64,000 nucleotides of DNA from Pseudomonas tohonis (GCF_012767755.2 NZ_AP023189.1:4652001-4716000), one strand, 5' to 3'. Counted from the stretch's first letter, positions 26,832 through 37,346 are shown. Made by a program: numbers and translations. The notes: generated from the sequence alone by a model not told the origin.

Positions 26832-27308
26832 ATGCCCCAGCCACTCCCGCAGCTCCTGCCCGACTCCCCCTTCACCACCGTGACCCTGCGCGCCGCCAGC
26901 CCGGCGGATGCACCGGCGCTGGCCGCCCTGCTGCACCAGCTGGGCGAGGATGAGTCACGGCCCGACCACGCGCTGCTGGCCTTGCGCCTCGCGGAGCTGC
27001 CCAGTGGCCGCGAGGTGGTAGTGGCGGAGCGTGACGGGCGCCTGCTGGGCACCTGCACGGTGATCCTGGTGGAGCACCTGGCGCACAACTTCGCGCGCTC
27101 GGCGATCGTCGAGGACGTGGTGGTGGACAAGGACGCGCGCGGCCTGGGCATCGGCCAGGCGCTGATGGACAAGGCCGCCGAACGCGGCCGTGCCTGGGGT
27201 TGCTACAAGCTGGTGCTGTCCAGCGGGCAGAGCCGCGAGGCGGCCCATCGCTTCTATGAGTCGCTGGGCTACAGGCCCCACGGGATCAGCCTGTACCTGG
27301 ATATCTGA
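26832..27308 (+). CDS. GNAT family N-acetyltransferase
   Basis: A 158-residue GCN5-related acetyltransferase. The acetyl-CoA binding loop is in VVDKDARGLGIGQALMDKA (about 99-117, motif RGLGIG), and strands 4-5 follow with YESLGYRP near the C-terminus. The substrate is not predictable. The start follows the last ATG with full domain coverage. It is monocistronic, ahead of a 12-bp inverted repeat. Confidence 0.85.
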   Translation: MPQPLPQLLPDSPFTTVTLRAASPADAPALAALLHQLGEDESRPDHALLALRLAELPSGREVVVAERDGRLLGTCTVILVEHLAHNFARSAIVEDVVVDKDARGLGIGQALMDKAAERGRAWGCYKLVLSSGQSREAAHRFYESLGYRPHGISLYLDI

Positions 27309-27329
27309 GTTTTTCCGGCGGGGCCCGCG

Positions 27330-27370
27330 TTCACGGGAATGACGCTCGCCGGAGCCGACATTCCCGTGAA
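27330..27370. terminator. 12-bp inverted repeat between convergent genes
   Basis: TTCACGGGAATG at 27330-27341 pairs perfectly with CATTCCCGTGAA at 27359-27370 around a 17-base loop. It lies between the GNAT gene and the convergent dehydrogenase gene. It lacks a U tract on either strand, so it may be a dispersed intergenic palindrome rather than a true terminator. Confidence 0.5.
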
Positions 27371-27380
27371 CCCCACGCCG

Positions 27381-28436
27381 TTACACGCGCCCGAAACGCT
27401 CTTCGGCGAGGCGGTCGGCGACATCGGTGGTGGTGCGTCCTTCCTGGTCGGCGCGGGTGAAGATCTGCCGCAGGGTGTTGCCGATGCCTTCGATGTGCGC
27501 CTTCAGCTCGGCCGCGCTGCCGCCGCTGCGCTCGAAGTAGACGTCGATGATGCCGCCGGCATTGATGGCGTAGTCCGGCGCGTAGAGGCAGCCGTTGCGC
27601 TTGAGCTCCTCGGCCAGTTGCGCGTCGGCCAGCTGGTTGTTGGCGGCGCCGGCGATGATCGGCACGCGCAGCGCTTCCAGGCTCTGCGGGTTGATGATGC
27701 CGCCCATGGCGCAGGGCGCGAAGACATCGACGTCCAGCCCATAGATCTCGTGCTGCCCGACGGCCTTGGCCCCCAGTTGCTCGACGGCACGGCGCACGTT
27801 GGCTTCGACGATGTCGGTCACCCACAGCTCGGCGCCGGCCTGGCGCAGCAGGCTGGCGAGGTGGAAGCCGACCTGGCCGACGCCCTGGATGGCCACGCGC
27901 AGGCCCTTGAGGTCGTCGCGGCGCAGGCGATGCTTGACCGCCACCTGGATGCCGATGAACACGCCATAGGCGGTGGACGGCGACGGGTCGCCGCTGCGCA
28001 CGCCGCCATCGAAGGCTTCGCGCTGGTTGGCGCCGGCCACGTGGCGGCTGCGCTCGGCCATGATCTGCATCTCGGCCGGGCCGGTGCCGGAGTCGGCGGC
28101 GGTGATGTAGCGCCCGCCGAGGCTGTCGACGAAGTCTCCCATGGCCTGGAACAGCGCGTCGCTCTTGCCCGTGTGCGGGTCGCCGATGATCACGGCCTTG
28201 CCGCCGCCGAGGGGCAGGTTGGCGAGGGCGGACTTGTAGGTCATGCCGCGGGACAGGCGCAGCACGTCACGCAGGGCCTGCTCGTCGTTGGCGTAGTTCC
28301 ACATGCGGCAGCCACCGAGGGCGGGGCCGAGGTGGGTGTTGTGGATGGCGATGATGGCCTTGAGGCCGGATGCCTTGTCGTGACCGAAGACGACCTGTTC
28401 GTGGCCATCGAATTCGACGTGGGAGAAGACGGACAT
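27381..28436 (-). CDS. Glu/Leu/Phe/Val dehydrogenase (amino acid dehydrogenase)
   Basis: NAD-dependent amino acid dehydrogenase of 351 residues that interconverts an amino acid and its 2-oxo acid. It has the dimerisation segment with [10 protein letters not shown] and catalytic lysine region [20 protein letters not shown] (about 70-90), then a Rossmann domain with GVGQVG at about 185. It resembles leucine and phenylalanine dehydrogenases; glutamate specificity is less likely. It lies 73 bp downstream of the fused indolepyruvate oxidoreductase, so it may supply or use aryl- or branched-chain 2-oxo acids in the same pathway. The start MSVFSHVEF is chosen from family N-termini. Confidence 0.85.
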   Translation of the reverse strand: MSVFSHVEFDGHEQVVFGHDKASGLKAIIAIHNTHLGPALGGCRMWNYANDEQALRDVLRLSRGMTYKSALANLPLGGGKAVIIGDPHTGKSDALFQAMGDFVDSLGGRYITAADSGTGPAEMQIMAERSRHVAGANQREAFDGGVRSGDPSPSTAYGVFIGIQVAVKHRLRRDDLKGLRVAIQGVGQVGFHLASLLRQAGAELWVTDIVEANVRRAVEQLGAKAVGQHEIYGLDVDVFAPCAMGGIINPQSLEALRVPIIAGAANNQLADAQLAEELKRNGCLYAPDYAINAGGIIDVYFERSGGSAAELKAHIEGIGNTLRQIFTRADQEGRTTTDVADRLAEERFGRV

Positions 28437-28509
28437 GGTGTACCTCTGCATGCGTTTGTCTGGGTGAACGCCGGCCCTCCCCCGTGGGAAGGCCGGTGAT
28501 GGGAAGGTG

Positions 28510-31500
28510 TCAGGCGGCGGAGTCGAACAGGCGCACGACCTTGATCTCGGTAGCCAGCAACTGGGCGCGCAATTGCGCCTCGTGCTCGCGGACCTTGGCC
28601 AGGGCCTTCTCCTTGACGTGGCCGTAGCCACGGATCTGCTCCGGCAGTTCGGCGATGGCCACGGCGACGCGGTAGTTGTCGCCACGCAGGTGGGCGAGCA
28701 CGGCTTCGACGTTGTCTTCGTAGCGGACGATCAGCTCGCGCTCCAGGCGCCGCTCCTCGCTGTAGGCGAAGGGGTCCAGCGCGCTGCCACGGAGGAATTT
28801 GAAGGTCGCCAGCAGGCCGAAGGCCTTGAGCATCCACGGGCCGAAGCTGCGTTTGCGCGGTTGCCCGGTGACGGGGTCGCGCTTGGCCAGCCAGGACGGC
28901 GCCAGGTGGAACTGCAGGCGGTAGTCGCCACTGAACTGGGCGCGCAGGCGCTTGCGGAACTCGCCGTCGCTGTAGAGGCGCGCCACTTCGTACTCGTCCT
29001 TGTAGGCGAGGACCTTGAAGTAGTAGCGGGCGACGGCTTCGGTGAGTTCCTTGCCGGCGCTTTCATCGACCCGACGCACGCGCTCGACCAGGTCGCTGTA
29101 GCGCTTGGCGTAGCCGGCGTCCTGGTAGGCGGTGAGGAAGTCGACGCGGAAGCGGATGATCTCCTCGAGGCTCTCGCAGGGCTTGGCTTCGGCCACTTCC
29201 GGCGCGGCGAGCTTCTCCACCGCCGCCAGGTCGTGGGCGGCGCGGCGCCCCCAGAGAAAGGCTTCGCAGTTGAGCTTCACCGCCACGCCGTTGAGCTGGA
29301 TGGCCTTTTCGATGGCTTCGGCGGAAACCGGTACGAGCCCGCGCTGGTAGGCGTAGCCGAGCATGAAGAGGTTGGTGGCGATGCTGTCGCCGAGCAGGCG
29401 GGTGGCCAGGCGGGTGGCATCGATGAAGTGGGTCTTGTCGGCACCGACGGCCTCCACCAGCGCCTGTTGCATGGCCTGGCCGGGGACCTGGGCGTCCGGG
29501 TTGCGGGTGAACTCGGCGGTGGCGGCCTCGTGGCTGTTGACCACGGCGGTGGCGATGCGCTCGTTGAGCTTGGCCAGGGCCTCTTCGCTGGCGGCGACCA
29601 CCAGGTCGCAGCCGAGCAGCAGGTCGGTCTCGCCGGCGGCGATGCGCACGGCGTAGATGTCGTCCTGCCTGGCGGCGATGCGGATGTGGGTGATCACCGG
29701 GCCGAACTTCTGCGCCAGGCCGGCCTGGTCGAGCACGCTGCAGCCCTTGCCTTCGATGTGGGCAGCCATGCCCAGCAGGGCGCCGACGGTGGTCACGCCG
29801 CTGCCGCCGACGCCGGGCAGGAGGATGTTCCAGGGGCGCTCGAGGCTCGGCTGGCGCGGCTCGGGCAGCACGGCGAACAGGGCACCGCTACCGACCGCCT
29901 CGGGCTTGCGCAGCTCGCCGCCGTGGACGGTGACGAAGCTGGGGCAGAAGCCTTCGAGGCAGGAGAAGTCCTTGTTGCAGGCGTTCTGGTCGATCTCGCG
30001 CTTGCGCCCCAGCTCGGTCTCCAGCGGCAGCACGGAGAGGCAGTTGGACTTGACGCTGCAGTCGCCGCAACCCTCGCACACGGCGGGGTTGATGAAGGCA
30101 CGCTTGGCCGGGTCGACGAGCTTGCCGCGCTTGCGGCGGCGGCGCTTCTCGGTGGCGCAGGTCTGGTCGTAGATGATCACCGAGACGCCCTTGAACTCGC
30201 GCAGCTCGCGCTGCACGGCGTCCAGCTCGCGGCGGTGGTGGAAGGTGACGATGGGCGCGAAGGTGGCGCGGGTGGGGTACTTCTCGGGTTCGTCGGTGAC
30301 CAGGGCGATGCGCTTCACGCCTTCGGCGAAGACCTGTTGGCTGAGCTGGTCGACCCGCAGTTCGCCGTCGATGGGCTGGCCGCCGGTCATGGCCACGGCG
30401 TCGTTGTAGAGGATCTTGTAGGTGATGTTGACCCCGGCGGCCACGGCGGCGCGCAGGGCCAGTTGGCCGGAGTGGAAGTAGGTGCCGTCGCCGAGGTTCT
30501 GGAAGATGTGCGGCGTGTCGGTGAAGGGGGCCTGGCCGATCCAGGTGGCGCCCTCCCCGCCCATCTGGGTGAAGGTGTCGGTGTTGCGGTCCATCCACTG
30601 GGTCATGTAGTGGCAGCCGATGCCGCCCTGGGCGCGACTGCCTTCGGGCAGCTTGGTGGAGGTGTTGTGCGGGCAGCCGGAGCAGAAGTGCGGGGTGCGC
30701 ACGGTCTTGTGCTTGGGTTCCGCGAGGGCCTTTTCCTTGGCGGCGAGGAAGGCCAGGCGCGATTCGATCTGCTCGCTGGAGTAGATGGGCGCCAGGCGCT
30801 TGGCGATGACGCGGGCGATCATCGCGGGGGTCAGCTCGCTGAGGTTGGGCAGCAGGGAGTTGCCCTCTTCGTCGAATTCGCCGACCACGCGCGGACGCTT
30901 GTCCACCGGCCAGTTGTAGAGCTGGCCGGTGAGCTGGTCCTCGATGATGCTGCGCTTTTCCTCGACCACGAGGATTTCGTCCAGGCCTTCGGCGAACTGG
31001 TGCACGGAGACCGGCTCGAGCGGCCAGCTCATGCCGATCTTCAGCACGCGCAGGCCGACCCTGGCGCAGAGTTCGTCGTCCAGGCCGAGGTCCACCAGGG
31101 CCTGGCGCACGTCGAGGTAGGACTTGCCGGTGGTGATGATGCCCAGGCGCGGGTTGGGCGAGTCGAGCTTGACCTGGTTGAGGTCGTTGGCCAGGGCGAA
31201 GGCGCGGGCGGCGTAGATCTTGTAGGTGTTGAGGCGTTTTTCCTGGGCCAGCGGCGGGTCGGGCCAGCGGATGTGCACGCCGTCCTCGGGAAGGACGAAG
31301 TCGGTCGGGATCTTCACGTCGATGCGCAGCGGGTCGACGTCCACCACGCTGGAGGAATCGACGTTCTCGGCGATGGTCTTGAGCGCCACCCAGCAGCCGC
31401 TGTAGCGCGAGAGTTCCCAGCCGATGATGCCGTAGTCGAGGATTTCCTGGACGTTGGCCGGGTTGAGCACGGGGATGGAGGCGGCGATGAAGGCGTGCTC

Positions 31501-31977
31501 GCTCTGGTTGGCGATGCTGGAGGACTTGCAGCCGTGGTCGTCGCCGGCCAGCAGCAGCACGCCACCATGGGGGGACACGCCGGCGGAGTTGCCGTGCTTG
31601 AAGACGTCGCCGCAGCGGTCCACGCCCGGGCCCTTGCCGTACCACATGGAGAACACGCCGTCGTAGCGCGCGCCGGGGAACAGGCTGGTCTGCTGGCTGC
31701 CCCACACGGCGGTGGCGGCGAGCTCTTCGTTGACGCCCGGCTGGAAGTGGATGTGGTTTTCCTGGAGGAAGGACTTGGCCTCCCAGAGGCTCTTGTCGAG
31801 GTTGCCGAGGGGCGAACCACGATAGCCGGAGATGAAGCAGGCGGTGTTCAGGCCATGGGCCGCATCGCGTTGCTTCTGCAGCATCGGCAGGCGGGTGAGC
31901 GCCTGGGTGCCGGTGAGGTACAGATGACCGGTTGCAAGCCGGTATTTGTCATCCAGGCGGATCTCGGCCAGAGACAT
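28510..31977 (-). CDS. Indolepyruvate ferredoxin oxidoreductase, fused subunits
   Basis: A 1155-residue thiamine-diphosphate and iron-sulphur enzyme that decarboxylates aryl (and possibly branched) 2-oxo acids to acyl-CoA. It combines the alpha-subunit-like pyrimidine and TPP domains (about 1-600), a cysteine-rich segment ([13 protein letters not shown] and a later [12 protein letters not shown]), the beta/gamma domain (from about 725, [15 protein letters not shown]) and a C-terminal DUF6537. This one-chain form is typical of aerobic proteobacteria. Genomic partners are the amino acid dehydrogenase and the divergent Lrp regulator, suggesting aromatic amino acid catabolism. Confidence 0.88.
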   Translation of the reverse strand: MSLAEIRLDDKYRLATGHLYLTGTQALTRLPMLQKQRDAAHGLNTACFISGYRGSPLGNLDKSLWEAKSFLQENHIHFQPGVNEELAATAVWGSQQTSLFPGARYDGVFSMWYGKGPGVDRCGDVFKHGNSAGVSPHGGVLLLAGDDHGCKSSSIANQSEHAFIAASIPVLNPANVQEILDYGIIGWELSRYSGCWVALKTIAENVDSSSVVDVDPLRIDVKIPTDFVLPEDGVHIRWPDPPLAQEKRLNTYKIYAARAFALANDLNQVKLDSPNPRLGIITTGKSYLDVRQALVDLGLDDELCARVGLRVLKIGMSWPLEPVSVHQFAEGLDEILVVEEKRSIIEDQLTGQLYNWPVDKRPRVVGEFDEEGNSLLPNLSELTPAMIARVIAKRLAPIYSSEQIESRLAFLAAKEKALAEPKHKTVRTPHFCSGCPHNTSTKLPEGSRAQGGIGCHYMTQWMDRNTDTFTQMGGEGATWIGQAPFTDTPHIFQNLGDGTYFHSGQLALRAAVAAGVNITYKILYNDAVAMTGGQPIDGELRVDQLSQQVFAEGVKRIALVTDEPEKYPTRATFAPIVTFHHRRELDAVQRELREFKGVSVIIYDQTCATEKRRRRKRGKLVDPAKRAFINPAVCEGCGDCSVKSNCLSVLPLETELGRKREIDQNACNKDFSCLEGFCPSFVTVHGGELRKPEAVGSGALFAVLPEPRQPSLERPWNILLPGVGGSGVTTVGALLGMAAHIEGKGCSVLDQAGLAQKFGPVITHIRIAARQDDIYAVRIAAGETDLLLGCDLVVAASEEALAKLNERIATAVVNSHEAATAEFTRNPDAQVPGQAMQQALVEAVGADKTHFIDATRLATRLLGDSIATNLFMLGYAYQRGLVPVSAEAIEKAIQLNGVAVKLNCEAFLWGRRAAHDLAAVEKLAAPEVAEAKPCESLEEIIRFRVDFLTAYQDAGYAKRYSDLVERVRRVDESAGKELTEAVARYYFKVLAYKDEYEVARLYSDGEFRKRLRAQFSGDYRLQFHLAPSWLAKRDPVTGQPRKRSFGPWMLKAFGLLATFKFLRGSALDPFAYSEERRLERELIVRYEDNVEAVLAHLRGDNYRVAVAIAELPEQIRGYGHVKEKALAKVREHEAQLRAQLLATEIKVVRLFDSAA

Positions 31978-32175
31978 GCGGGCGCTCCTTTTATTTTTAT
32001 GGCGACCAGGATGGCTACGGTTAGCGCCATCCTCCTGTCCCGCGGCAGGATCACCGCCCGGGACGCATGCTCAATAATCTGACTGAAGGGTTCTGCTTTT
32101 TTCTTTCTATTTTCGGGCCCGAATGCCAATACTGCGCATGATCCTTCCAACAAGAACAAGATTGCGGACTTATTC

Positions 32176-32643
32176 ATGCACAACCCTCTGAGCCCTATCG
32201 ATCGCAAGATCCTTCGCCTGCTGCAACACAATGCCGATCTGTCGGCTGCCGAAGTGGCCGAGAAGGTGGAGCTGTCCCAGTCGCCCTGCTGGCGCCGCAT
32301 CAACCGCATGCAGGAAGACGGGCTGATCGAGCGCAAGGTCGCGCTGCTCAACCCCAGGTTGCTGGGGTTCTCCATCACCGTGTTCGTCAACATCAAGCTC
32401 TCGGCCCACGGGCGCAACAACCTGACCGAGTTCGAGGAAGCCATCGTCGGCTACCCGGAGGTGCTGGAGTGCTACACCATGGCCGGCGGCTCGGATTACC
32501 TGCTGAAGGTGGTGGCGCGGGATATCGGCAGCTACGAGCGCTTCCTGCGGGACCAGCTGCTGCAGCGCCCGCACGTGCTGGAAGCGCACTCGAACATCGC
32601 CATGAGCGAGGTGAAGCGCACGACCGAGCTGCCGCTGGACTGA
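32176..32643 (+). CDS. Lrp/AsnC family transcription regulator
   Basis: A 155-residue regulator with an N-terminal winged helix (about 6-60, SAAEVAEKVELSQSPCWRRINRM) and a C-terminal RAM ligand-binding domain (about 70-145, with GGSDYLLKVVARD). It is divergent from the indolepyruvate oxidoreductase gene over a 198-bp gap and most likely controls it in response to an amino acid. Confidence 0.88.
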   Translation: MHNPLSPIDRKILRLLQHNADLSAAEVAEKVELSQSPCWRRINRMQEDGLIERKVALLNPRLLGFSITVFVNIKLSAHGRNNLTEFEEAIVGYPEVLECYTMAGGSDYLLKVVARDIGSYERFLRDQLLQRPHVLEAHSNIAMSEVKRTTELPLD

Positions 32644-32881
32644 ACGCTCGCGCCCCCATTCCAGAGCGCTTGGTGCCGGAACAAGCGAAGCGGCGAAACC
32701 CCTGCCGTCCTGCACCCGTGCAATTTGCAATGGACAAAAATCGGGCGCCTTGCAAAGTGCACGGAAAGCACCCTGCTGAACATACGCAACCAATTGATTT
32801 TAAAGGTATTTTTAAATATTCGAGCTTGGCATGACACCTGCTCTATTCCAGTCATGAGAATTCTGGATGCGAGCCCCGATC

Positions 32882-33118
32882 ATGAACAGTGTCATCACGC
32901 TCCTCGCAGCAACCGTATTGACGCTCCTGGCAGCCAGCGCCTTCGCCGCCCTGCAGAGCAACCAGCAGCAACAGGCCGTGAAGCATCTGGTCGAGCGTAT
33001 CAACCCGACGCCAGTGCAATTCGAATACGCCACCCAGTCCGGCGACCAGAAGCCGAAGGTGAGCCAGCTGCAGAGCAGCGAGTGGCAACCTCGCCCCGCC
33101 CAACGCCTGTCGTTCTGA
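32882..33118 (+). CDS. Small secreted protein of unknown function
   Basis: A 78-residue product with a signal peptide (about 1-22, ending SAFAA) and a Gln-rich mature part. No family recognised. The ribosome site is weak, and a start 15 bases upstream is possible. It is followed by two small membrane proteins that may be in the same transcript. Confidence 0.5.
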   Translation: MNSVITLLAATVLTLLAASAFAALQSNQQQQAVKHLVERINPTPVQFEYATQSGDQKPKVSQLQSSEWQPRPAQRLSF

Positions 33119-33127
33119 GGGCCCGGC

Positions 33128-33304
33128 ATGGACATGACCGCATGGGGGATGGTGTTTCCGGGGTTGATCCTGCTGCTGGCGGCGGGAACCTGCGGAGCGC
33201 TCTGGGTGATCGATCGCATCACCGATCAGGGTCTGGCGGAAGAGCAGAAAGCCGAGCGTGATCGGGATGAGCGCATCGCCAATTACTACGACCCTTTCTT
33301 TTAA
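33128..33304 (+). CDS. Small membrane protein (58 residues)
   Basis: The frame starts MDMTAWGMVFPGL and has one hydrophobic helix (about 5-27) followed by a charged tail (EEQKAERDRDERIANYYDPFF). It begins 9 bp after the upstream small gene and ends 28 bp before the next. The single helix, charged tail and tight spacing support a real gene. Function unknown. Confidence 0.5.
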   Translation: MDMTAWGMVFPGLILLLAAGTCGALWVIDRITDQGLAEEQKAERDRDERIANYYDPFF

Positions 33305-33332
33305 GCATCCCTATGTCGGCAAGGAGATCGAG

Positions 33333-33518
33333 ATGTCGAAGTCAGCCGTGCTGTTCCTGTTCATCAGCCTGCTGCTCACCCTGACCCTATGGCTGGAACC
33401 CTGGCAGGCCACGTGGCCGGCTGCAGCGGTGAAGGTGGCACTGGGCGCCAGCGGGGTGCTGCTGCTGGTGGCACTGATGGTAGGCAAGCGGGTTAAGTTC
33501 GACCCGGTATTGCGCTGA
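33333..33518 (+). CDS. Small two-helix membrane protein (61 residues)
   Basis: It has two hydrophobic helices (about 4-22 and 30-51), a short basic tail, and a good AGGAG ribosome site 6 bases before the ATG. It ends 1 bp before the convergent phnN stop. No family recognised. Confidence 0.55.
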   Translation: MSKSAVLFLFISLLLTLTLWLEPWQATWPAAAVKVALGASGVLLLVALMVGKRVKFDPVLR

Positions 33519-33519
33519 T

Positions 33520-34083
33520 TCAGGACCGAGGCCGATCGAGCAGTTGCAGCAGGCGTTGCAGGGTCTGCTCCAGGGGGCCGGAGTTGTCGAGGATCGACAG
33601 GGCGGCACCACCCTCCTCTTGCAGGGACTCGGTGAAGCGGGCGTTGCGTGCCAGGCGCGCTTCTATCTCCTCGGCGGGCTCGCGACCCCGGGCCTGCAAG
33701 CGCCGGCGCAGGACGTCCATCTCCACCGTCAACAGGATGGCCTGCAGGTCCGGATAGCGCTTCAAGGCCTCCGCCAGATAACCCCTGGAGCCATTGACCA
33801 GGACATCCTCCCCCGCCGCCAGCCATTCATCTATCTGCGTCGGGATGCCGTACGACAGCCCGTTGGCGTGCCAGCTCATGGCGAAGGCGCCGCTCCGCTC
33901 CATCTCCGCGAAACGCTCGGGGCTCACCGCCTCCGCCGCCTCGCCCACCGCCTCGGCCGAGCGGGTGATCACGCGCCGCACGATGTGGCAGCCACTCCTG
34001 GAGAGCGGCTCGCGGGCGGCATCGAGCAGGCTGTCCTTGCCTGAGCCTGAGGGTCCGATGAGATAGATCAGCCTGCCTTTCAT
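33520..34083 (-). CDS. phnN: Ribose 1,5-bisphosphate phosphokinase PhnN
   Basis: A 187-residue guanylate-kinase-like enzyme converting ribose 1,5-bisphosphate to PRPP. Walker A is GPSGSGKD at 10-17, with the GMPK-like pattern SWHANGLSYGIP at about 70-81 and VNGSRGYL at about 97. Here it is separate from any C-P lyase genes, as an orphan PRPP route. In P. aeruginosa phnN and amrZ are also close together, so this is conserved neighbourhood. Confidence 0.85.
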   Translation of the reverse strand: MKGRLIYLIGPSGSGKDSLLDAAREPLSRSGCHIVRRVITRSAEAVGEAAEAVSPERFAEMERSGAFAMSWHANGLSYGIPTQIDEWLAAGEDVLVNGSRGYLAEALKRYPDLQAILLTVEMDVLRRRLQARGREPAEEIEARLARNARFTESLQEEGGAALSILDNSGPLEQTLQRLLQLLDRPRS

Positions 34084-34605
34084 CTGCTTACCTGGAAGTT
34101 CATCCGCTGCGATCGCCGCCTGTTGCACGGCGGACGCCACATTACCCGGAAAGCATTGCAGTTTGGAGCACCCGAATGCCCCGGCAACACCTACCGGACG
34201 TCGCACAGTAGCGAATTGCCAGTGCTGGCTTTATGGAGGCGCGCTACGCTTTGCACAACGAATCCTGACGTACCAGAAGCCCGGCCCAGAGCGCTGGATG
34301 TGCCGTCGCGCACGAAATCGGCAACCTTCTGCAACGGAGCGGGGAATTTTTCCCTCCTACCGCATTCATATGGGAGCCTTTTGCATATTCACTCGCATTT
34401 CGGACAACTGGTGCTGGCAAAAAGCCGCTACCCAGCGCACAATGCGACACAGATTTGACGTCAAGGAACCGTTTAGGTGACTGCAAGGTCATAATGACGC
34501 CAATCGCGATGAATGGTTGAACGACTGATGCTAAAGATGGTCAAACCGGTGACAATCACATAGCTCATTGCCAGCATCGCTCCCTGAACTAACCGGTTTA
34601 AATGT
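34084..34605. other. Intergenic region of 522 bp upstream of amrZ, AT-richer than surroundings
   Basis: No convincing gene. It probably holds the phnN promoter on the left and a long amrZ regulatory region on the right. AmrZ is autoregulated in P. aeruginosa, so operators here are expected, but I cannot point to a firm site. Confidence 0.4.
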
Positions 34606-34932
34606 ATGCGCCCTATGAAACAGGCTATTTACTCCAGCCGCACAGCTGACAAGTTCGTCGTCCGTCTGCCAGAAGGCATGCGCGAGCGCATCGCCGATGT
34701 GGCGCGTAACCATCACCGCAGCATGAACTCCGAGATCATCGCCCGCCTCGAGCAGAGCATGCTCCAGGAAGGCGCTCTGGACGAAGGTTTGTCCATGCGC
34801 TTGGACAGCCCAGAGCTGTCGTTGCACGAGCGCGAACTGCTGCAACGCTTCCGCCAGCTTTCCCGTCGCCAGCAGAATGCGCTGGTTGCGTTGATCGCCC
34901 ACGATGCCGAACTCGCCGCCGAAGAAGCCTGA
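34606..34932 (+). CDS. amrZ: Ribbon-helix-helix regulator AmrZ (AlgZ)
   Basis: A 108-residue Arc/MetJ-type DNA-binding protein, the exact length of P. aeruginosa AmrZ and near-identical over the core. The DNA-contacting strand is in [17 protein letters not shown] (about 10-26), then helix [16 protein letters not shown], then the tetramerisation region [18 protein letters not shown]. AmrZ controls alginate, motility, c-di-GMP and biofilm genes. It has its own terminator. Confidence 0.95.
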   Translation: MRPMKQAIYSSRTADKFVVRLPEGMRERIADVARNHHRSMNSEIIARLEQSMLQEGALDEGLSMRLDSPELSLHERELLQRFRQLSRRQQNALVALIAHDAELAAEEA

Positions 34933-34953
34933 GTTCGCAGCACGTCGATTGAG

Positions 34954-34980
34954 AGCCGCCCCCTGAGGCGGCTTTTTCTT
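34954..34980 (+). terminator. Intrinsic terminator of amrZ
   Basis: AGCCGCC / GGCGGCT arms, 6-base loop, then TTTTTCTT, 22 bp after the amrZ stop. Confidence 0.85.
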
Positions 34981-35011
34981 GCCCGCGATTTGGCGTTCAC
35001 CCGCCGGAAAG

Positions 35012-35038
35012 CAAAAGGCCCCGCAGATGCGGGGCCTT
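35012..35038 (-). terminator. Intrinsic terminator of mgtE
   Basis: Read leftward: AAGGCCCCGC / GCGGGGCCTT perfect 10-bp arms with a 4-base loop, followed by TTGC. It lies 18 bp after the mgtE stop. Confidence 0.75.
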
Positions 35039-35055
35039 GGGCATGACGATGAGGT

Positions 35056-36498
35056 CTAGAGCAGGAAAACGGTCGCGAGCCCCAGGAAGATGAAGAAGCC
35101 GCCGCTGTCGGTCATGGCGGTGATCATCACGCTGGAACCCATGGCAGGGTCCCGCCCCAGGCGAACCAGGGTCATCGGGATCAGCACGCCCATCAGGGCG
35201 GCAAGCAGCAGGTTGAGCGTCATCGCTCCAGTCATCACCGCCCCCAGGGACCAGCTGTCATAGAGGTAGTAGGCGACCAGGCCGATCACCCCGCCCCACA
35301 CCAGGCCGTTGACCAACGCCACGGCCAGCTCCTTGCGCATCAGGCGCGAGGTGTTGCCAGTGCTGACCTGGTCCAGCGCCATGGCGCGGACGATCATGGT
35401 GATGGTCTGGTTGCCGGAGTTGCCGCCGATGCCCGCCACGATGGGCATCAGTGCCGCCAATGCCACCAGCTTCTCGATCGAGCCTTCGAACAGGCCGATC
35501 ACCCGCGAGGCGATGAAGGCGGTGACCAGGTTGACGGCCAGCCAGGCCCAGCGGTTGCCGACCGACTTCCACACCGAGGCGAAGATGTCTTCCTCCTCGC
35601 GCAGACCGGCCATGTTCAGGACTTCCGTTTCGCTCTCCTCGCGGATCAGGTCGACGATCTCGTCGATGGTCAGGCGGCCGATCAGCTTGCCGTTCTTGTC
35701 CACCACCGGCGCAGAAATCAGGTCGTAACGCTCGAACGCCTGGGCGGCGTCGTAGGCATCCTCGTCCGGGTGGAAGCTCACCGGATCGCTGGCCATCACC
35801 TCGGCGACCTGCTTGTCGGGGTCATTCACCAACAGGCGCTTGATCGGCAGCACACCCTTGAGGATGCCGTCGTAATCCACCACGAAGAGCTTGTCGGTAT
35901 GGCCCGGCAACTCCTTGAGGCGACGCAGGTAGCGCAGCACCACTTCCAGGGTCACGTCCTCACGGATGGTGACCATCTCGAAGTCCATCAGCGCACCCAC
36001 CTGGTCCTCTTCATAGGACAGGGCGGAACGCACGCGCTCGCGCTGCTGGGCGTCCAGCGTCTCCATCAGCTCGTGGATCACGTCGCGAGGCAGCTCGGGT
36101 GCGAGGTCGGCCAGCTCGTCCGCGTCCATCTCCTTGGCGGCGGCGAGCAATTCGTGATCGTCCATGTCGGCGATCAGGTTCTCGCGGACCGCGTCCGAGA
36201 CTTCAAGGAGGATGTCGCCGTCGCGCTCGGCCTTGACCAGTTGCCAGACGGTCAGGCGATCGTCGAGCGGCAGGGCTTCGAGGATGTGGGCGATGTCGGC
36301 CGGGTGCAGCTCATCGAGCTTGCGTTGCAGCTCGGCGAGGTTCTGGCGATGGACGAGGTTCTCGACGAGATCCTGGTGCTGGCCTTCCTGACGGTGGGTC
36401 AGGTCTTCGACCAGCTTGTGCCGATGCAGCAGATCGACCACCTGAGCGAGGCGGTCCTGCAGGCTTTCTTGCGACTTTCTTACTTCTACTTCGGTCAT
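35056..36498 (-). CDS. mgtE: Magnesium transporter MgtE
   Basis: A 480-residue MgtE channel: cytoplasmic N domain (about 20-130, superhelical), paired CBS domains (about 140-260), plug helix and five transmembrane helices (about 300-478). The conserved channel motif lies near PIVAGIGGNSGNQ. It gates magnesium influx by internal Mg2+. In P. aeruginosa it also affects type III secretion expression. The start MTEVEV gives the P. aeruginosa length. Confidence 0.93.
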   Translation of the reverse strand: MTEVEVRKSQESLQDRLAQVVDLLHRHKLVEDLTHRQEGQHQDLVENLVHRQNLAELQRKLDELHPADIAHILEALPLDDRLTVWQLVKAERDGDILLEVSDAVRENLIADMDDHELLAAAKEMDADELADLAPELPRDVIHELMETLDAQQRERVRSALSYEEDQVGALMDFEMVTIREDVTLEVVLRYLRRLKELPGHTDKLFVVDYDGILKGVLPIKRLLVNDPDKQVAEVMASDPVSFHPDEDAYDAAQAFERYDLISAPVVDKNGKLIGRLTIDEIVDLIREESETEVLNMAGLREEEDIFASVWKSVGNRWAWLAVNLVTAFIASRVIGLFEGSIEKLVALAALMPIVAGIGGNSGNQTITMIVRAMALDQVSTGNTSRLMRKELAVALVNGLVWGGVIGLVAYYLYDSWSLGAVMTGAMTLNLLLAALMGVLIPMTLVRLGRDPAMGSSVMITAMTDSGGFFIFLGLATVFLL

Positions 36499-36814
36499 AG
36501 CGCGCTCCACCCCCAGTGGCGGCGCACGCCAAGGAGGGTCAATCAGTCAATACGCGATCGTGCAAATGCGGTGTTGAGTAACTACTGGGTAAGTCCATGA
36601 GGGGTGTCCAAAAGCCTCGGCGAGGCTGACTGCGCAATGATAACACCGGACGGTCATTTTGCGCGTTACAAAATCGTGGCTAGAACAATCGCTTGCGACG
36701 CAAAGCTGAGATCGCTTTCACCTTCCGTACGACGCCGGTGCCCGCTATGGAGACACCGTTAGGAAGAAATTAAAGCAGATACCTTCGGAGGCTACCGTCA
36801 CGGAGGACATCGCC
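36499..36814. other. 316-bp divergent promoter region of mgtE and the DUF4124 gene
   Basis: No gene. A small hairpin (AGCCTCG/CGAGGCT) at about 36,614-36,630 lies in the mgtE upstream region. I see no recognisable Mg2+ riboswitch. Confidence 0.4.
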
Positions 36815-37324
36815 ATGCGCACCCCGCTCTGCACACTGCCGCTTCTGCTCTATATCGCTCTCGAAAGCCCGCCGCTGGCGGCCTCCATCTACCGCTGCGA
36901 GGACGCACACGGGCACGTCACCTTCACCCAGTTGGGTTGCCCTGATGACGAACTGGTGGAAGTGCGGGAACGAATCGAATCCATGCAGGACAGCCAGGCG
37001 CTGTTGCCACCGGCGAAGGTGGAGCGGATCACGCGAAGCACACGGAAGGAACAGGCTGAGAAGCCCAGGGAAATAGAAGTAGTTGGGGAGAGACAGGATG
37101 GCTGCGGCAACCGCATCGTCGGCCAGGAACGGCGCCAGACGATGGTGCGCAAACAGGTGAGGACGGGCATGACCCGGAGCGACGTGGACAGCATGCTGGG
37201 TAAGCCGGACAAGATCAGCCGTACCAACGGACAGACCCGCTATCACTATGTCGCGAAGAAGGGAAAAGGACGCAGCCAGCTCGTCACGTTCGACGAGCAT
37301 GACTGCGTTAAAGGCGGGCGCTGA
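36815..37324 (+). CDS. DUF4124 domain protein with SmpA-like C-terminus
   Basis: A 169-residue exported protein with a signal peptide (about 1-22), a DUF4124 segment (SIYRCEDAHGHVTFTQLGCP, 24-43) and a C-terminal part (TGMTRSDVDSMLGKPDKISRTNG) like the BamE/SmpA fold. It is probably an envelope protein. It has CGGAGG upstream and is the last chromosomal gene before the tailocin. Function unknown. Confidence 0.7.
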   Translation: MRTPLCTLPLLLYIALESPPLAASIYRCEDAHGHVTFTQLGCPDDELVEVRERIESMQDSQALLPPAKVERITRSTRKEQAEKPREIEVVGERQDGCGNRIVGQERRQTMVRKQVRTGMTRSDVDSMLGKPDKISRTNGQTRYHYVAKKGKGRSQLVTFDEHDCVKGGR

Positions 37325-37346
37325 AACAGCGCCCTAAAGGAAGGGA

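Noticed and set aside
28507..32082. 1191-codon open frame on the plus strand
   Set aside because: Antisense to the indolepyruvate oxidoreductase gene; low-complexity Val/Ala/Gly/His composition without motifs.
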